DNA of 16,932 bases from Candidatus Fermentibacteraceae bacterium. GTDB taxonomy: Bacteria > Fermentibacterota > Fermentibacteria > Fermentibacterales > JCC-6. The stretch covers positions 1 to 16,932 of the forward strand of contig JAOZQW010000013.1 in assembly GCA_029932015.1 (NCBI GenBank), written 5' to 3'. Both the position numbers and the translations under genes were made by a program. A model generated the notes under the pieces. That model had not been told where the DNA came from. It saw only the letters and a list, made by a program, of their open reading frames with translations, and searched no databases. Shown piece after piece: positions 7,203 through 14,502 of the stretch; within the stretch, counting starts at the first letter, position 1; each line of letters opens with the position of its first letter.

Positions 7203-8129
7203 TCAGCGTCGGATAGAACCCAGTCCGAGCAGCAGCCTCTCGTATTTGACTTCAATATCGGCATCATCAGGCTCGAACAGCAGCCTGCTCACCAGTTCTT
7301 CCTCTTCATCAGAGAGAGGGAAGAGCATCACGCTCTGCCCCATTAGCTCGCATCTGGTCAGCAGAAGTGGTTTCCAGGTACTCCAGAGGGCCATGACCTC
7401 CTCCATTAAGAGACCTCCATCGGCCCATTGGTAGAGTTCCATAAGTATCTCCGGATCGGAGAGAGTTTCACCATTGGCATCCGATTCACTCGGAATAGCA
7501 GTATTCACGCAGGTCAGTTCTCCATCCTCAGGGAAGAAGAGAAGAGCTTCACCGACATGACCGTAATTATCTCCCATGAACATTTCGGGGCTGTTCATGG
7601 CTGATTCGTAGTAAATGAAGACATCCTCGAATCCGGCAGCCTGGTAGTGAACATTATTGGCCGGCACTTCTCGCCAGAAGGGGACAGCCCAGGAGAAACT
7701 GTCCGCCATTGAGGAGCCTCTGGTAACTTCGGTTGCTCCGGTCATGGCGTCAGGAGATGATGATCCCCCCGTGATGATGAGACCTTCCCAGATAGCAGTA
7801 TAAGTGAGACTGCCCTCGATCTCGGGATCAGGCATCTCTTCCACCAGCAGAGGGTAGGGTAGAAGTGTGGTGAAGTAGCCATCTGATATTCTGACTCTGA
7901 GCTCCCCCCTGCATTCAGCGCCATGAAAATAGACAACTGGAGCAGTCACCTCTACTTCAGGGTAATCGTGGAAGTAGCCATCCTCATCCACCGATCCGTC
8001 TGGCGCTCCTCTCGCGGTAAGATACATTTCGTCGACTTCGATAACGCCCCACTCATGAATGAGGACAGCATCCTGAGCGACTTGACCGGTGAGTGGTCCG
8101 ACAAGCAGCAGAGCCATTAACTGGATCAT
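7203..8129 (-). CDS. Secreted protein of unknown function with N-terminal HEWG motif
   Basis: 308 aa. Residues 1-16 look like a short signal peptide (MIQLMALLLVGPLTGQ). The mature part begins VLIHEWGVIEV (HEWG at 25-28). It continues with VTAPVVYFHGAECRGELRVRISDGYFTTLLPYP, alternating beta strands with a hydrophobic-aromatic core. The order HEWG..., then PVVYFH, then V.V...G..T..YP recalls a loosely defined group of secreted proteins in Planctomycetes, Acidobacteria and related lineages that starts with (L/V/T)HEWG. I recall no biochemical function for that group. The C-terminal half is acidic and helical (LMELYQWADGGLLMEEVMALWSTW, SDEEEELVSRLLFEPDDADIEVKYERLL). The start ATG 8129 has GGAGG 6 nt upstream. 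The gene diverges from the alpha/beta hydrolase, with about 160 bp between the two starts, so a shared regulatory region is possible. It converges on the LamG gene. Confidence 0.75.
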   Translation of the reverse strand: MIQLMALLLVGPLTGQVAQDAVLIHEWGVIEVDEMYLTARGAPDGSVDEDGYFHDYPEVEVTAPVVYFHGAECRGELRVRISDGYFTTLLPYPLLVEEMPDPEIEGSLTYTAIWEGLIITGGSSSPDAMTGATEVTRGSSMADSFSWAVPFWREVPANNVHYQAAGFEDVFIYYESAMNSPEMFMGDNYGHVGEALLFFPEDGELTCVNTAIPSESDANGETLSDPEILMELYQWADGGLLMEEVMALWSTWKPLLLTRCELMGQSVMLFPLSDEEEELVSRLLFEPDDADIEVKYERLLLGLGSIRR

Positions 8130-8153
8130 TCATATCCTCCTCTGATAGCTTCT

Positions 8154-8163
8154 ATACCGGTAT
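8154..8163. promoter_or_regulatory. Palindrome ATACCGGTAT in a divergent promoter region
   Basis: A perfect 10-bp palindrome lies between the divergently transcribed HEWG protein and hydrolase genes. It is about 25 bp from the 8129 start and overlaps TATAGA-like sequence read on the minus strand. It may be an operator that controls one or both genes; this is inference from position and symmetry. Confidence 0.3.
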
Positions 8164-8292
8164 TACAGTTTAATTGGAAGGGGATTCCATCCCTAGCTGG
8201 TGGTATGCGCGGGTATGTGGTTTGCCGGAGAGGTCCTGAGACAGGATATTCCAGCAGTAGATATTCAGTCATGTTCTGCAGGAGGTATGACT

Positions 8293-9555
8293 TTGAAGTA
8301 CTCATCAGCCTGGATCCCGGTTCTACTCTTCGTGATCCTTCTTCCGGTCAGCATAGGTGCGACGGGTTTGATATTTGAGACAGCTCCGTTCTCATTCCAG
8401 GCACTTAGGACTCTGGGATACTCGGTCAACGGGGGCGCGGATATTGGAGAATGTCTTGTAACCTGCAGCAGGATAGCGGATGGTGATACGGAGAGCTGGT
8501 ACACGGAATGGATGATCACCGCCGAGAGGGTGGAGGCGAAGGCGGACAGTTTCCTTGCAGGAGGATTCGCCATTAGCGCGATGGAGTGCTATTTCAGGGC
8601 ATCACAGTACTACAGGACTGCTGAATTTTTTCTTCATTCGGACACAGCAGATCCGAGGATACTGGATACCTGGGAGAGGAGCAGGGATGCCTTTCTCTCC
8701 GCTGCGGAGCTGTCGGAGAGACCCATACTTGCTGTTGAGGTACCATTTGAGGGGGGCTACCTGCCTGGATACCTCTGCCTGGTGGAAGACTCCGAAGAGA
8801 TCAGACCTCTCATCATCGCACACAGCGGATTCGACGGGACAAAGGAAGAACTCTACATCAGCATTGGAAGACCTGCAGTCGAGAGGGGCTACAACTGCCT
8901 CGTATTCGAGGGGCCGGGGCAGGGAGAGGTTATCCGGGTGCAGGGCATCCCATTCCGGTCGGACTGGGAATCAGTCGTCACTCCAGTTGTAGACTTTGCC
9001 CTCGGGTTTCCGTTTGTCGATCATGAGCGGATCATACTCGTCGGTTACAGCATGGGCGGCTACTTCGCTCCCCGTGCTGTCACAGGTGAACACAGGATTA
9101 CAGCCTGTGTGGCCAACGGCGGGATATACAGTGTCTATGAAAGCATGCTCAGCAACAATCCCCCCGGTCTCGATGAGATACTCGACGATGCAGTGGCTTC
9201 CCTCCAATATGACAGCATCATCTATGCAGCCATGAAGGAGGATCTTTATGTCGATTGGTTCTACAGCAATGCTATGTGGACTTTTGCCGTGGATTCACCA
9301 AGTGAGTTCGGTCGGCTTATGAGGGAGTACACTCTCCAGGGTCGTATCGGTGACATCTCCTGCGAGATGCTCGTACTGGATTCGGAGAACGACCCGAATA
9401 TCCATGGACAGGCGCTGATTCTCTACGATTTACTCAGCTGTCCAAAGGAGTACATCCTCTTTACAGAGGAGGAGGGAGCCGACGAGCATTGCCAGATGGG
9501 GGCGATAACAGTCTCCAATGAGCGGATATTCAACTGGCTCGACCGAGTGATCTAA
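8293..9555 (+). CDS. Exported alpha/beta hydrolase, FrsA / 2,6-dihydroxypseudooxynicotine hydrolase-like
   Basis: 420 aa from TTG 8293. Residues 1-24 are a signal peptide or membrane anchor (KYSSAWIPVLLFVILLPVSIGA). A helical cap region follows with SWYTEWMITAERVEAKADSFLAGG (about 68 onward), the W-x-x-x-W-x-x-x-A-x-R pattern typical of the FrsA/pseudooxynicotine hydrolase branch. The catalytic core has LIIAHSGFDGTKEEL (oxyanion region, about 174), LVFEGPGQGE (about 203), and the nucleophile elbow GYSMGG with Ser253. It also has an acid in LDSENDPN (about 363-367) and His399 in GADEHCQMG. The triad therefore looks complete. Substrate is unknown; this branch includes C-C bond hydrolases and esterases. 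TTG 8293 is preferred because GGAGG (8281-8285) is 7 nt upstream, whereas ATG 8287 is only 1 nt from it. Earlier in-frame ATGs would bury the signal peptide. Export of this normally cytoplasmic fold is notable. Confidence 0.82.
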   Translation: MKYSSAWIPVLLFVILLPVSIGATGLIFETAPFSFQALRTLGYSVNGGADIGECLVTCSRIADGDTESWYTEWMITAERVEAKADSFLAGGFAISAMECYFRASQYYRTAEFFLHSDTADPRILDTWERSRDAFLSAAELSERPILAVEVPFEGGYLPGYLCLVEDSEEIRPLIIAHSGFDGTKEELYISIGRPAVERGYNCLVFEGPGQGEVIRVQGIPFRSDWESVVTPVVDFALGFPFVDHERIILVGYSMGGYFAPRAVTGEHRITACVANGGIYSVYESMLSNNPPGLDEILDDAVASLQYDSIIYAAMKEDLYVDWFYSNAMWTFAVDSPSEFGRLMREYTLQGRIGDISCEMLVLDSENDPNIHGQALILYDLLSCPKEYILFTEEEGADEHCQMGAITVSNERIFNWLDRVI

Positions 9556-9604
9556 GTATCCCGGACGGATCAGCGGAGCCTCTGCTGCTTGATCTACAAA
9601 AAGC

Positions 9605-11689
9605 TCAGAATGGACCGAGTACGTGCTGCAGGCATGCACTCAATTCGGCAACGCTGAAAGGTTTTGCTATCCTGCCTCTGAAGCCGAAGGTTTTGAAACC
9701 GGCCAATACGGGATCATTGGAATATCCACTTGCGACGATAGCCTTCGTGTTAGGATCGAGTTCAAGGAGCTTCTTTACCAGTTCCTGTCCCCCCATGCCC
9801 CCCGGTATCGTCAGATCCATTATTACGGCATCGAATTCGTCACCAGAACTCATTGAGGAGCGATACATGTCCAGCGCTTCCTGACCATCACATGCGACAG
9901 CTACTCTGAAACCGAGCTTGGTCAGCATTTTCATCGCGATCTCCCTGACCATCTTCTCATCGTCCATCAGCAGGATATATCCGTTGCCGGAGGTCAGTTC
10001 ATCGGGTTCGTCATCTGTCTCGACGGGGTCTTCTTCAGAAGCAGGTATATAAATGGAGAAGGTTGTTCCCACACCTCTTTCGGAGTCGACTGATATATGC
10101 CCACCGTGCTTCTTGATGATAGAGAATGTTGTGGCCAGCCCAAGACCGCTGCCATTGTCCTTAGTGGTGAAGTACGGATCGAATATCTTCGGTAGATATT
10201 CCCTTGGGATACCATGTCCCTGGTCACATACCATGAGCTTGATGTAGAGTTTCTCCGGGAGCTGCAGAGCGATGATGTCATCCTCCCGGGCGTTCTCAGC
10301 GGTTATACTGAATACTCCACCATCCGGCATTGCCTGCTGTGCGTTGATGGCCAGGTTCTCGATGACCTGCCTGAACTGGACCGCATCTATATCGGCTGCC
10401 AATAGATCTGCAGTTTCATTGTAATTGAACTTCACTTTTGAGCCGCTCAGGATGAAACCGACCGAGTCAGAGGCTATCTCCGCGAGGTTAAGTGTCCTTC
10501 TTAAAGGAAAACCTCCCTTGGCGAAAGTGAGCAGCTTATGGGTCAGGTCCCTTGCTCTCCTCGACGCTGTATCGGCGTCCTCCAGGTAGCTGTAGGCATC
10601 GTGGTCAGGATCGATGTGTATCTTGGCAAGGTCGATATTCCCGAGGATACCTGTCAGGATGTTGTTGAAATCATGGGCAATTCCTCCAGCGAGGACTCCC
10701 AGGGATTCGATCTTCTCGACCCTGATCAATTCCTTCTCCATCTTCCTGCGCTCAGAGATGTCCAGAGCTACGATCTGTACCGCAGGTCTGTCCTGGGAGG
10801 CGAAAGGAATAACAACGAGTTCGACATCAACGCAGTTGCCATCGAGTCTCCGGAGTCTCTTCTCAGAGAGGGGAACCTCTTTCCCGCTCTCCAGTACGCT
10901 GTCGATCATCATCTGGAATACAGACAGGTCATCCGGACAGACGAACTCCAGAAGGGTTCTCCCGATCACCTGATCCGCTGAATCGGCTCCGAGAAGCCTG
11001 AGTCCGGCACGATTGGCGAGAGTAAGTATCCCATCGCTGGAAACGAGGATGGATTCGGGAGAGGACTGAACAAGCCTGCGGTACCTGCCCTCTGATTTTC
11101 TCAGAGCTCTCTCGGCTTCCTTGCGTTCCGCGATGTCTACATAGACACCCAGTGCGCTCTCGACGACCTCCCGATCTCCCTCCATGAAGGGGAGGCGGAA
11201 ATTCCGATCTTCAGTGCTGTTGCCAATGAGAAGAGCGACTCCAGCCTTCCTGTCATACATCCAGATGAAGTACGGTGAGTCGATGCATTCATTGATCCGA
11301 GCCGTCTCGGAGGAGGGCTCTGATCGCGAGTTGAAGAACATGTATTCCGGGAACTCGTGATCAAGCTCGAGCTCCGAGGTTCCCGGATTCTCCAATCCGA
11401 GGTAGTGCTGCGGTTCGAGGATATGCGATCCGTCTTTGCTGCGGAGGATCATGGCTCTGTCGGCCCACATAATGCTCAGGAACACCTGGAGGAAACGCCT
11501 GCCCATATCCTCCATCGAGATATCCTCATTCATTAGACGGTATGTTTCCAGGATCAGGGATGTAGCTGTCCGGGAGCGCTTGAGAGTTGTTTGCATTCCT
11601 GTCAATTCCCTCTGCAGCCTGAGAACTTTGCCGCCCAGGTCATCACAGTGAATGCGATAGTAATCTCTCTCGCGATGGATCGAATCCAT
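9605..11689 (-). CDS. GAF-like/PAS hybrid sensor histidine kinase with C-terminal receiver
   Basis: 694 aa, no membrane segment, so cytoplasmic. Residues about 1-45 are coiled coil. About 45-195 resemble a GAF domain (LILETYRLMNEDISMEDMG..., ADRAMILRSKDG). About 198-318 are a PAS domain (YRRLVQSSPESILVSSDGIL, ending in IVALDISERRKMEKEL). The HisKA domain has the phospho-acceptor His339 in LAGGIAHDFNNIL. The ATPase domain has the N box ENLAINAQQAM (444-454), G1 DQGHGI (489-494), F box FDPYFTTK (503-510) and G2 GSGLGLA (513-519). The receiver (about 570-690) has acidic Asp576/577, phospho-acceptor Asp625 in MDLTIPG, Ser654 and Lys676. All catalytic residues are present. It starts 7 bp after the FIST gene stop, so the two are very likely co-transcribed. 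No DNA-binding output domain is present here or nearby, so the phosphate presumably passes to an unlinked regulator. Confidence 0.92.
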   Translation of the reverse strand: MDSIHRERDYYRIHCDDLGGKVLRLQRELTGMQTTLKRSRTATSLILETYRLMNEDISMEDMGRRFLQVFLSIMWADRAMILRSKDGSHILEPQHYLGLENPGTSELELDHEFPEYMFFNSRSEPSSETARINECIDSPYFIWMYDRKAGVALLIGNSTEDRNFRLPFMEGDREVVESALGVYVDIAERKEAERALRKSEGRYRRLVQSSPESILVSSDGILTLANRAGLRLLGADSADQVIGRTLLEFVCPDDLSVFQMMIDSVLESGKEVPLSEKRLRRLDGNCVDVELVVIPFASQDRPAVQIVALDISERRKMEKELIRVEKIESLGVLAGGIAHDFNNILTGILGNIDLAKIHIDPDHDAYSYLEDADTASRRARDLTHKLLTFAKGGFPLRRTLNLAEIASDSVGFILSGSKVKFNYNETADLLAADIDAVQFRQVIENLAINAQQAMPDGGVFSITAENAREDDIIALQLPEKLYIKLMVCDQGHGIPREYLPKIFDPYFTTKDNGSGLGLATTFSIIKKHGGHISVDSERGVGTTFSIYIPASEEDPVETDDEPDELTSGNGYILLMDDEKMVREIAMKMLTKLGFRVAVACDGQEALDMYRSSMSSGDEFDAVIMDLTIPGGMGGQELVKKLLELDPNTKAIVASGYSNDPVLAGFKTFGFRGRIAKPFSVAELSACLQHVLGPF

Positions 11690-11696
11690 ATTTATT

Positions 11697-12905
11697 TCAT
11701 TCCCTTGTGAAGATGGTCAGTACACCTGTCCAATCCAGGGGACGGCTCCTGCCGAGGAAAGGCGCGATCTCGATCCCAGAATAGAACCCGAGGAATGGCA
11801 TTTGGTCTCCGATGAGCTCTTTCACCACACCTGCTTCCTCCACTTCAGACCCACTGAAGCAGGAAGCTCTGCCGGCGCAGTCAATATAGAACGCAAGCTC
11901 AGTCCGGTCCTCTTCGAGCATCTTCAGCAGCCTGCTTGTCTGTTTCCAGACCGAATCCGCCATGACAGTGTTATCCCTGGACATGATCTGGACTTTCATT
12001 CCTTCTGAAAAATCATCCTCGAAGAGCATCACTGAACCATCTTCGGAGTTGGAACTGATAATCAGACGATTTACATACTGCTCCTCGCTGAAGGGGGCGA
12101 AGGGGTCACCGTACTTGTGTCCGAGCGTTATCAGAAATGGAATGTCGGCTTCCTGCGGTGATCCGCTTTCAATCGCGAGCATTTCGTTGAAGATGTCGGT
12201 TGCACGCCTGCCTTCGAGTTCGTAAAGGATGGGACCATCCATTTTCGTTATCTCAAGAAAGGAGCTAATAGGCGTACAGCCATGCATTATCGTTGTGTGC
12301 GGAGTAAGATTACGAGGCAGTATGATGGCGACCGTCGAGTGTCTGGAGACTTCCCTGCCATCAAAAAGGAAGGTGGGAGAGAAAGTGAAGTCACCGACAA
12401 GGCCGGCACCGAAGATATTCAGATCCCTGTCCCCCAGTCCATCATAGATCCCGTCCATCAGTTTACTGCCAGCATACAGTACGGGAGGAGGAGAGGACCG
12501 GAGATTGTCGTAGAACAGCAGCACGGAATCACCGTCAGTTGCCCCTTCGCGCAGCCCCAGGCCGATCTCCCTGCCGGCCTCATGCTCCCCCTGGCGAAGA
12601 TCCGCCAATACCGATCCATGGTTGGGAGATGTGTCAGTGAAGAGGATCAGTCCACATTCGTATCCGGTGTATCCGAGAGCCGTGTTTGTGATGAGTCCCG
12701 CAGCGGATCCACCGTAGACCGGTATGTCTCCAAGTACTTCGAGGATCCCGGACAGGATATTTTCGGGGTCGTGCCTTCCACCACAGAAAGCGAGCGCCCA
12801 TGAAGCGGACTCTCCCGAGGGCATCTGACTTCCGGCAAGCTCCGCGGCCTGTCGGCCGGCTTTGCCGGGATCGGTATCATGACTCAGACCAATGTGTGTC
12901 ATCAT
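11697..12905 (-). CDS. FIST domain sensor protein (FIST_N + FIST_C)
   Basis: About 402 aa. Residues about 20-215 match FIST_N (ASWALAFCGGRHDPENIL, VYGGSAAGLITNTALGYTGYECGLILF, GDSVLLFYDNL, LNIFGAGLVGDF). Residues about 220-385 match FIST_C (MDGPILYELEGRRATDIFNEML, PFLITLGHKYG, the conserved AFYIDCAGRASCFSG, and PFLGFYSGIEIAPF). FIST is a predicted intracellular sensory module, proposed to bind small ligands such as amino acids, usually linked to two-component or chemotaxis genes. Here it stands alone and is 7 bp upstream of a hybrid histidine kinase, so it probably feeds that kinase. Two adjacent ATGs (12905 and 12902) follow AAGGG; 12902 has the better 7-nt spacing. A 118-bp gap separates it from the upstream radical SAM gene. 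Whether it belongs to that transcript or has its own promoter is unclear. Confidence 0.88.
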   Translation of the reverse strand: MMTHIGLSHDTDPGKAGRQAAELAGSQMPSGESASWALAFCGGRHDPENILSGILEVLGDIPVYGGSAAGLITNTALGYTGYECGLILFTDTSPNHGSVLADLRQGEHEAGREIGLGLREGATDGDSVLLFYDNLRSSPPPVLYAGSKLMDGIYDGLGDRDLNIFGAGLVGDFTFSPTFLFDGREVSRHSTVAIILPRNLTPHTTIMHGCTPISSFLEITKMDGPILYELEGRRATDIFNEMLAIESGSPQEADIPFLITLGHKYGDPFAPFSEEQYVNRLIISSNSEDGSVMLFEDDFSEGMKVQIMSRDNTVMADSVWKQTSRLLKMLEEDRTELAFYIDCAGRASCFSGSEVEEAGVVKELIGDQMPFLGFYSGIEIAPFLGRSRPLDWTGVLTIFTRE

Positions 12906-13023
12906 ATCACCCTTCGGTTTGGCATTGTACTCTAATATTGGCTTCGCGTCCTTATATGAAAACCCCAGCCCGCAACCGGTACAACTTGTCGTGTGAACAG
13001 TTTTGATCGTTCGATATCTATAC

Positions 13024-14502
13024 TCAGATCCCGTTTTCCTGTCTTCTCTCCAGTTCTCTCCGTCTGCGCCTGTTATGACCTGTCAGTCGGTAGATACGGT
13101 CTCTTTTTCTGATATTGGCCCATATTGGGCTTCTGATGCCGAGGATCGAGTACATACGTTTCAGTATTCTGGCCAGGAGGGATGTGTCCGTATTCTCCTG
13201 CAGGTTTATGTAATTCGGGTGAGAAATTACCTCTCTCTCTATCAGGTACATCATCCTCTCTCGGTCTATCCCCTCAGGCTGGTACCAGACCGGATGGAGC
13301 AGATCAGCATCAAGGGGAATAGAACCCGAATCCACGGCGCACCTGTGGAGGGGAGAGCCAGGAAGCACCCGTATGCCACTGGTTATGAAGACAAGGTCCT
13401 TAATGCTGATATGTTCCTCGATGAAATCGAAGGTCTCCCTGATAGTGGATTCATTCTCCCCCGGTCCACCGAAGAGGAAGTACCAGACCACAGGAATACC
13501 GGCAGATCTGAGGAGCCTTGCAGCCCGCCTGACATCAGCTACGGTAAATCCCTTGCTGAGGGACCTTAGCATCCTCTCTGAACCGGATTCGGGCGTACAG
13601 GATACCTCCATGAAACCCGCTTGCTTCATGAGAGCGGCGAGTTCTTCTGTAACCCCCCCCGGATTGATGCCCATTGTGTTGAATGAGCATTTGACACCTC
13701 GTCTGATGATCTCCCTGCAGACAGCAGTCGCATGATCCAGCGGGATGTTGAAGGTCGAGTCGGTGAACTCTATGATGGTCGGAGAGCAGTTATCAATGAT
13801 GTCCTCTATCTCATCAACGATACTTTCAGGAGACCTGAGTCTATAATCAAAACCTTCAATATCGTTATAGACGCAGTAGCTGCACCGGAGGGCGCAACCT
13901 CTTTTTGTCTGGATCGGGTAAGGGGAGTATCGATATCGATACTTCTCCCAGTCGACCCACTTATAAACCTGTGGAGGAGGCAGCCTGTCCAGATCAGGTA
14001 TCCTCTCAACTGGAATTGGCGGTATCCCTCCCGCGCCCCGCTTGAGAATCCCTCCAGTCCTCTCGAGTCCGTTCCCAGATTCGATTGATGCCGCGAGTAG
14101 AGGAAAAGAGTGCTCTCCCTCTCCCAAGATGGCGTAATCCGCTCCCATGTACTCCAGTATTTGAGCCGGCATGATGCTGACCGCTGAACCACCGATCACA
14201 AGAGGAGCAGATGTGGCATCCCTGACGGGATCTATCACATCATCCTTCACCTCGCGGAGGTAGAAGTGAGGGGAGCGCCAGTCCACATTGTCGATGTTTC
14301 GGATAGATACGCCGATCAGATCCGGACCGAAGGAGTCGATGCGATCAGTAATATCCCGTCCGGGATTGCGGGAGAAGATGAGATCCAGGAGATCGACCTC
14401 GAAGCCAGCCGCCTCAAGGCTCGAGGCTACATAGCATGCTCCGATCGGCGGTACAGGCCAGGGATGTCTTTCCCTGTTGGATGAAATCAGGAGGATCCTC
14501 AA
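13024..14502 (-). CDS. B12-binding domain radical SAM enzyme
   Basis: 492 aa. Residues about 1-140 are a Rossmann-type B12-binding domain (MRILLISSNRE, PPIGACYVASSLEAAGFEVDLLD, LIGVSIR, PLVIGGSAVSIMP, ADYAILGEGEHSFP). Residues about 197-400 are the radical SAM barrel with the cluster motif RGCALRCSYC, Cys203/207/210 in CX3CX2C. It continues with DSTFNIP, the ESGSERML segment and VVWYFLFGGPGENESTI. The C-terminus is strongly basic (about 465-490). This architecture is the BchE/methyltransferase class, whose members methylate or rearrange unactivated carbon. The His ligand motif DxHxxG is not seen in the B12 domain, which is common in this class. It starts with TTG 14502, whose TG overlaps the TGA stop of the upstream gene (TTGA), with GGAGGGG just before it, indicating translational coupling. 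Its substrate is probably the product, or a precursor, of the neighbouring fusion enzyme. Confidence 0.88.
   Translation of the reverse strand: MRILLISSNRERHPWPVPPIGACYVASSLEAAGFEVDLLDLIFSRNPGRDITDRIDSFGPDLIGVSIRNIDNVDWRSPHFYLREVKDDVIDPVRDATSAPLVIGGSAVSIMPAQILEYMGADYAILGEGEHSFPLLAASIESGNGLERTGGILKRGAGGIPPIPVERIPDLDRLPPPQVYKWVDWEKYRYRYSPYPIQTKRGCALRCSYCVYNDIEGFDYRLRSPESIVDEIEDIIDNCSPTIIEFTDSTFNIPLDHATAVCREIIRRGVKCSFNTMGINPGGVTEELAALMKQAGFMEVSCTPESGSERMLRSLSKGFTVADVRRAARLLRSAGIPVVWYFLFGGPGENESTIRETFDFIEEHISIKDLVFITSGIRVLPGSPLHRCAVDSGSIPLDADLLHPVWYQPEGIDRERMMYLIEREVISHPNYINLQENTDTSLLARILKRMYSILGIRSPIWANIRKRDRIYRLTGHNRRRRRELERRQENGI

Noticed and set aside
9556..9604. Possible terminator hairpin between the hydrolase and kinase stops (GATCAGC...GCTTGATC)
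   Set aside because: The stem is interrupted by a bulge and mismatches, and no T-run follows on either strand.
12282..12803. Plus-strand open frame of 173 codons inside the FIST gene region
   Set aside because: The opposite strand encodes a clear FIST protein in full; the plus translation is low-complexity and matches nothing.
13003..13569. Plus-strand open frame of 188 codons opposite the B12 radical SAM gene
   Set aside because: The minus strand carries an intact radical SAM enzyme; the plus frame has no ribosome-binding site or domain.
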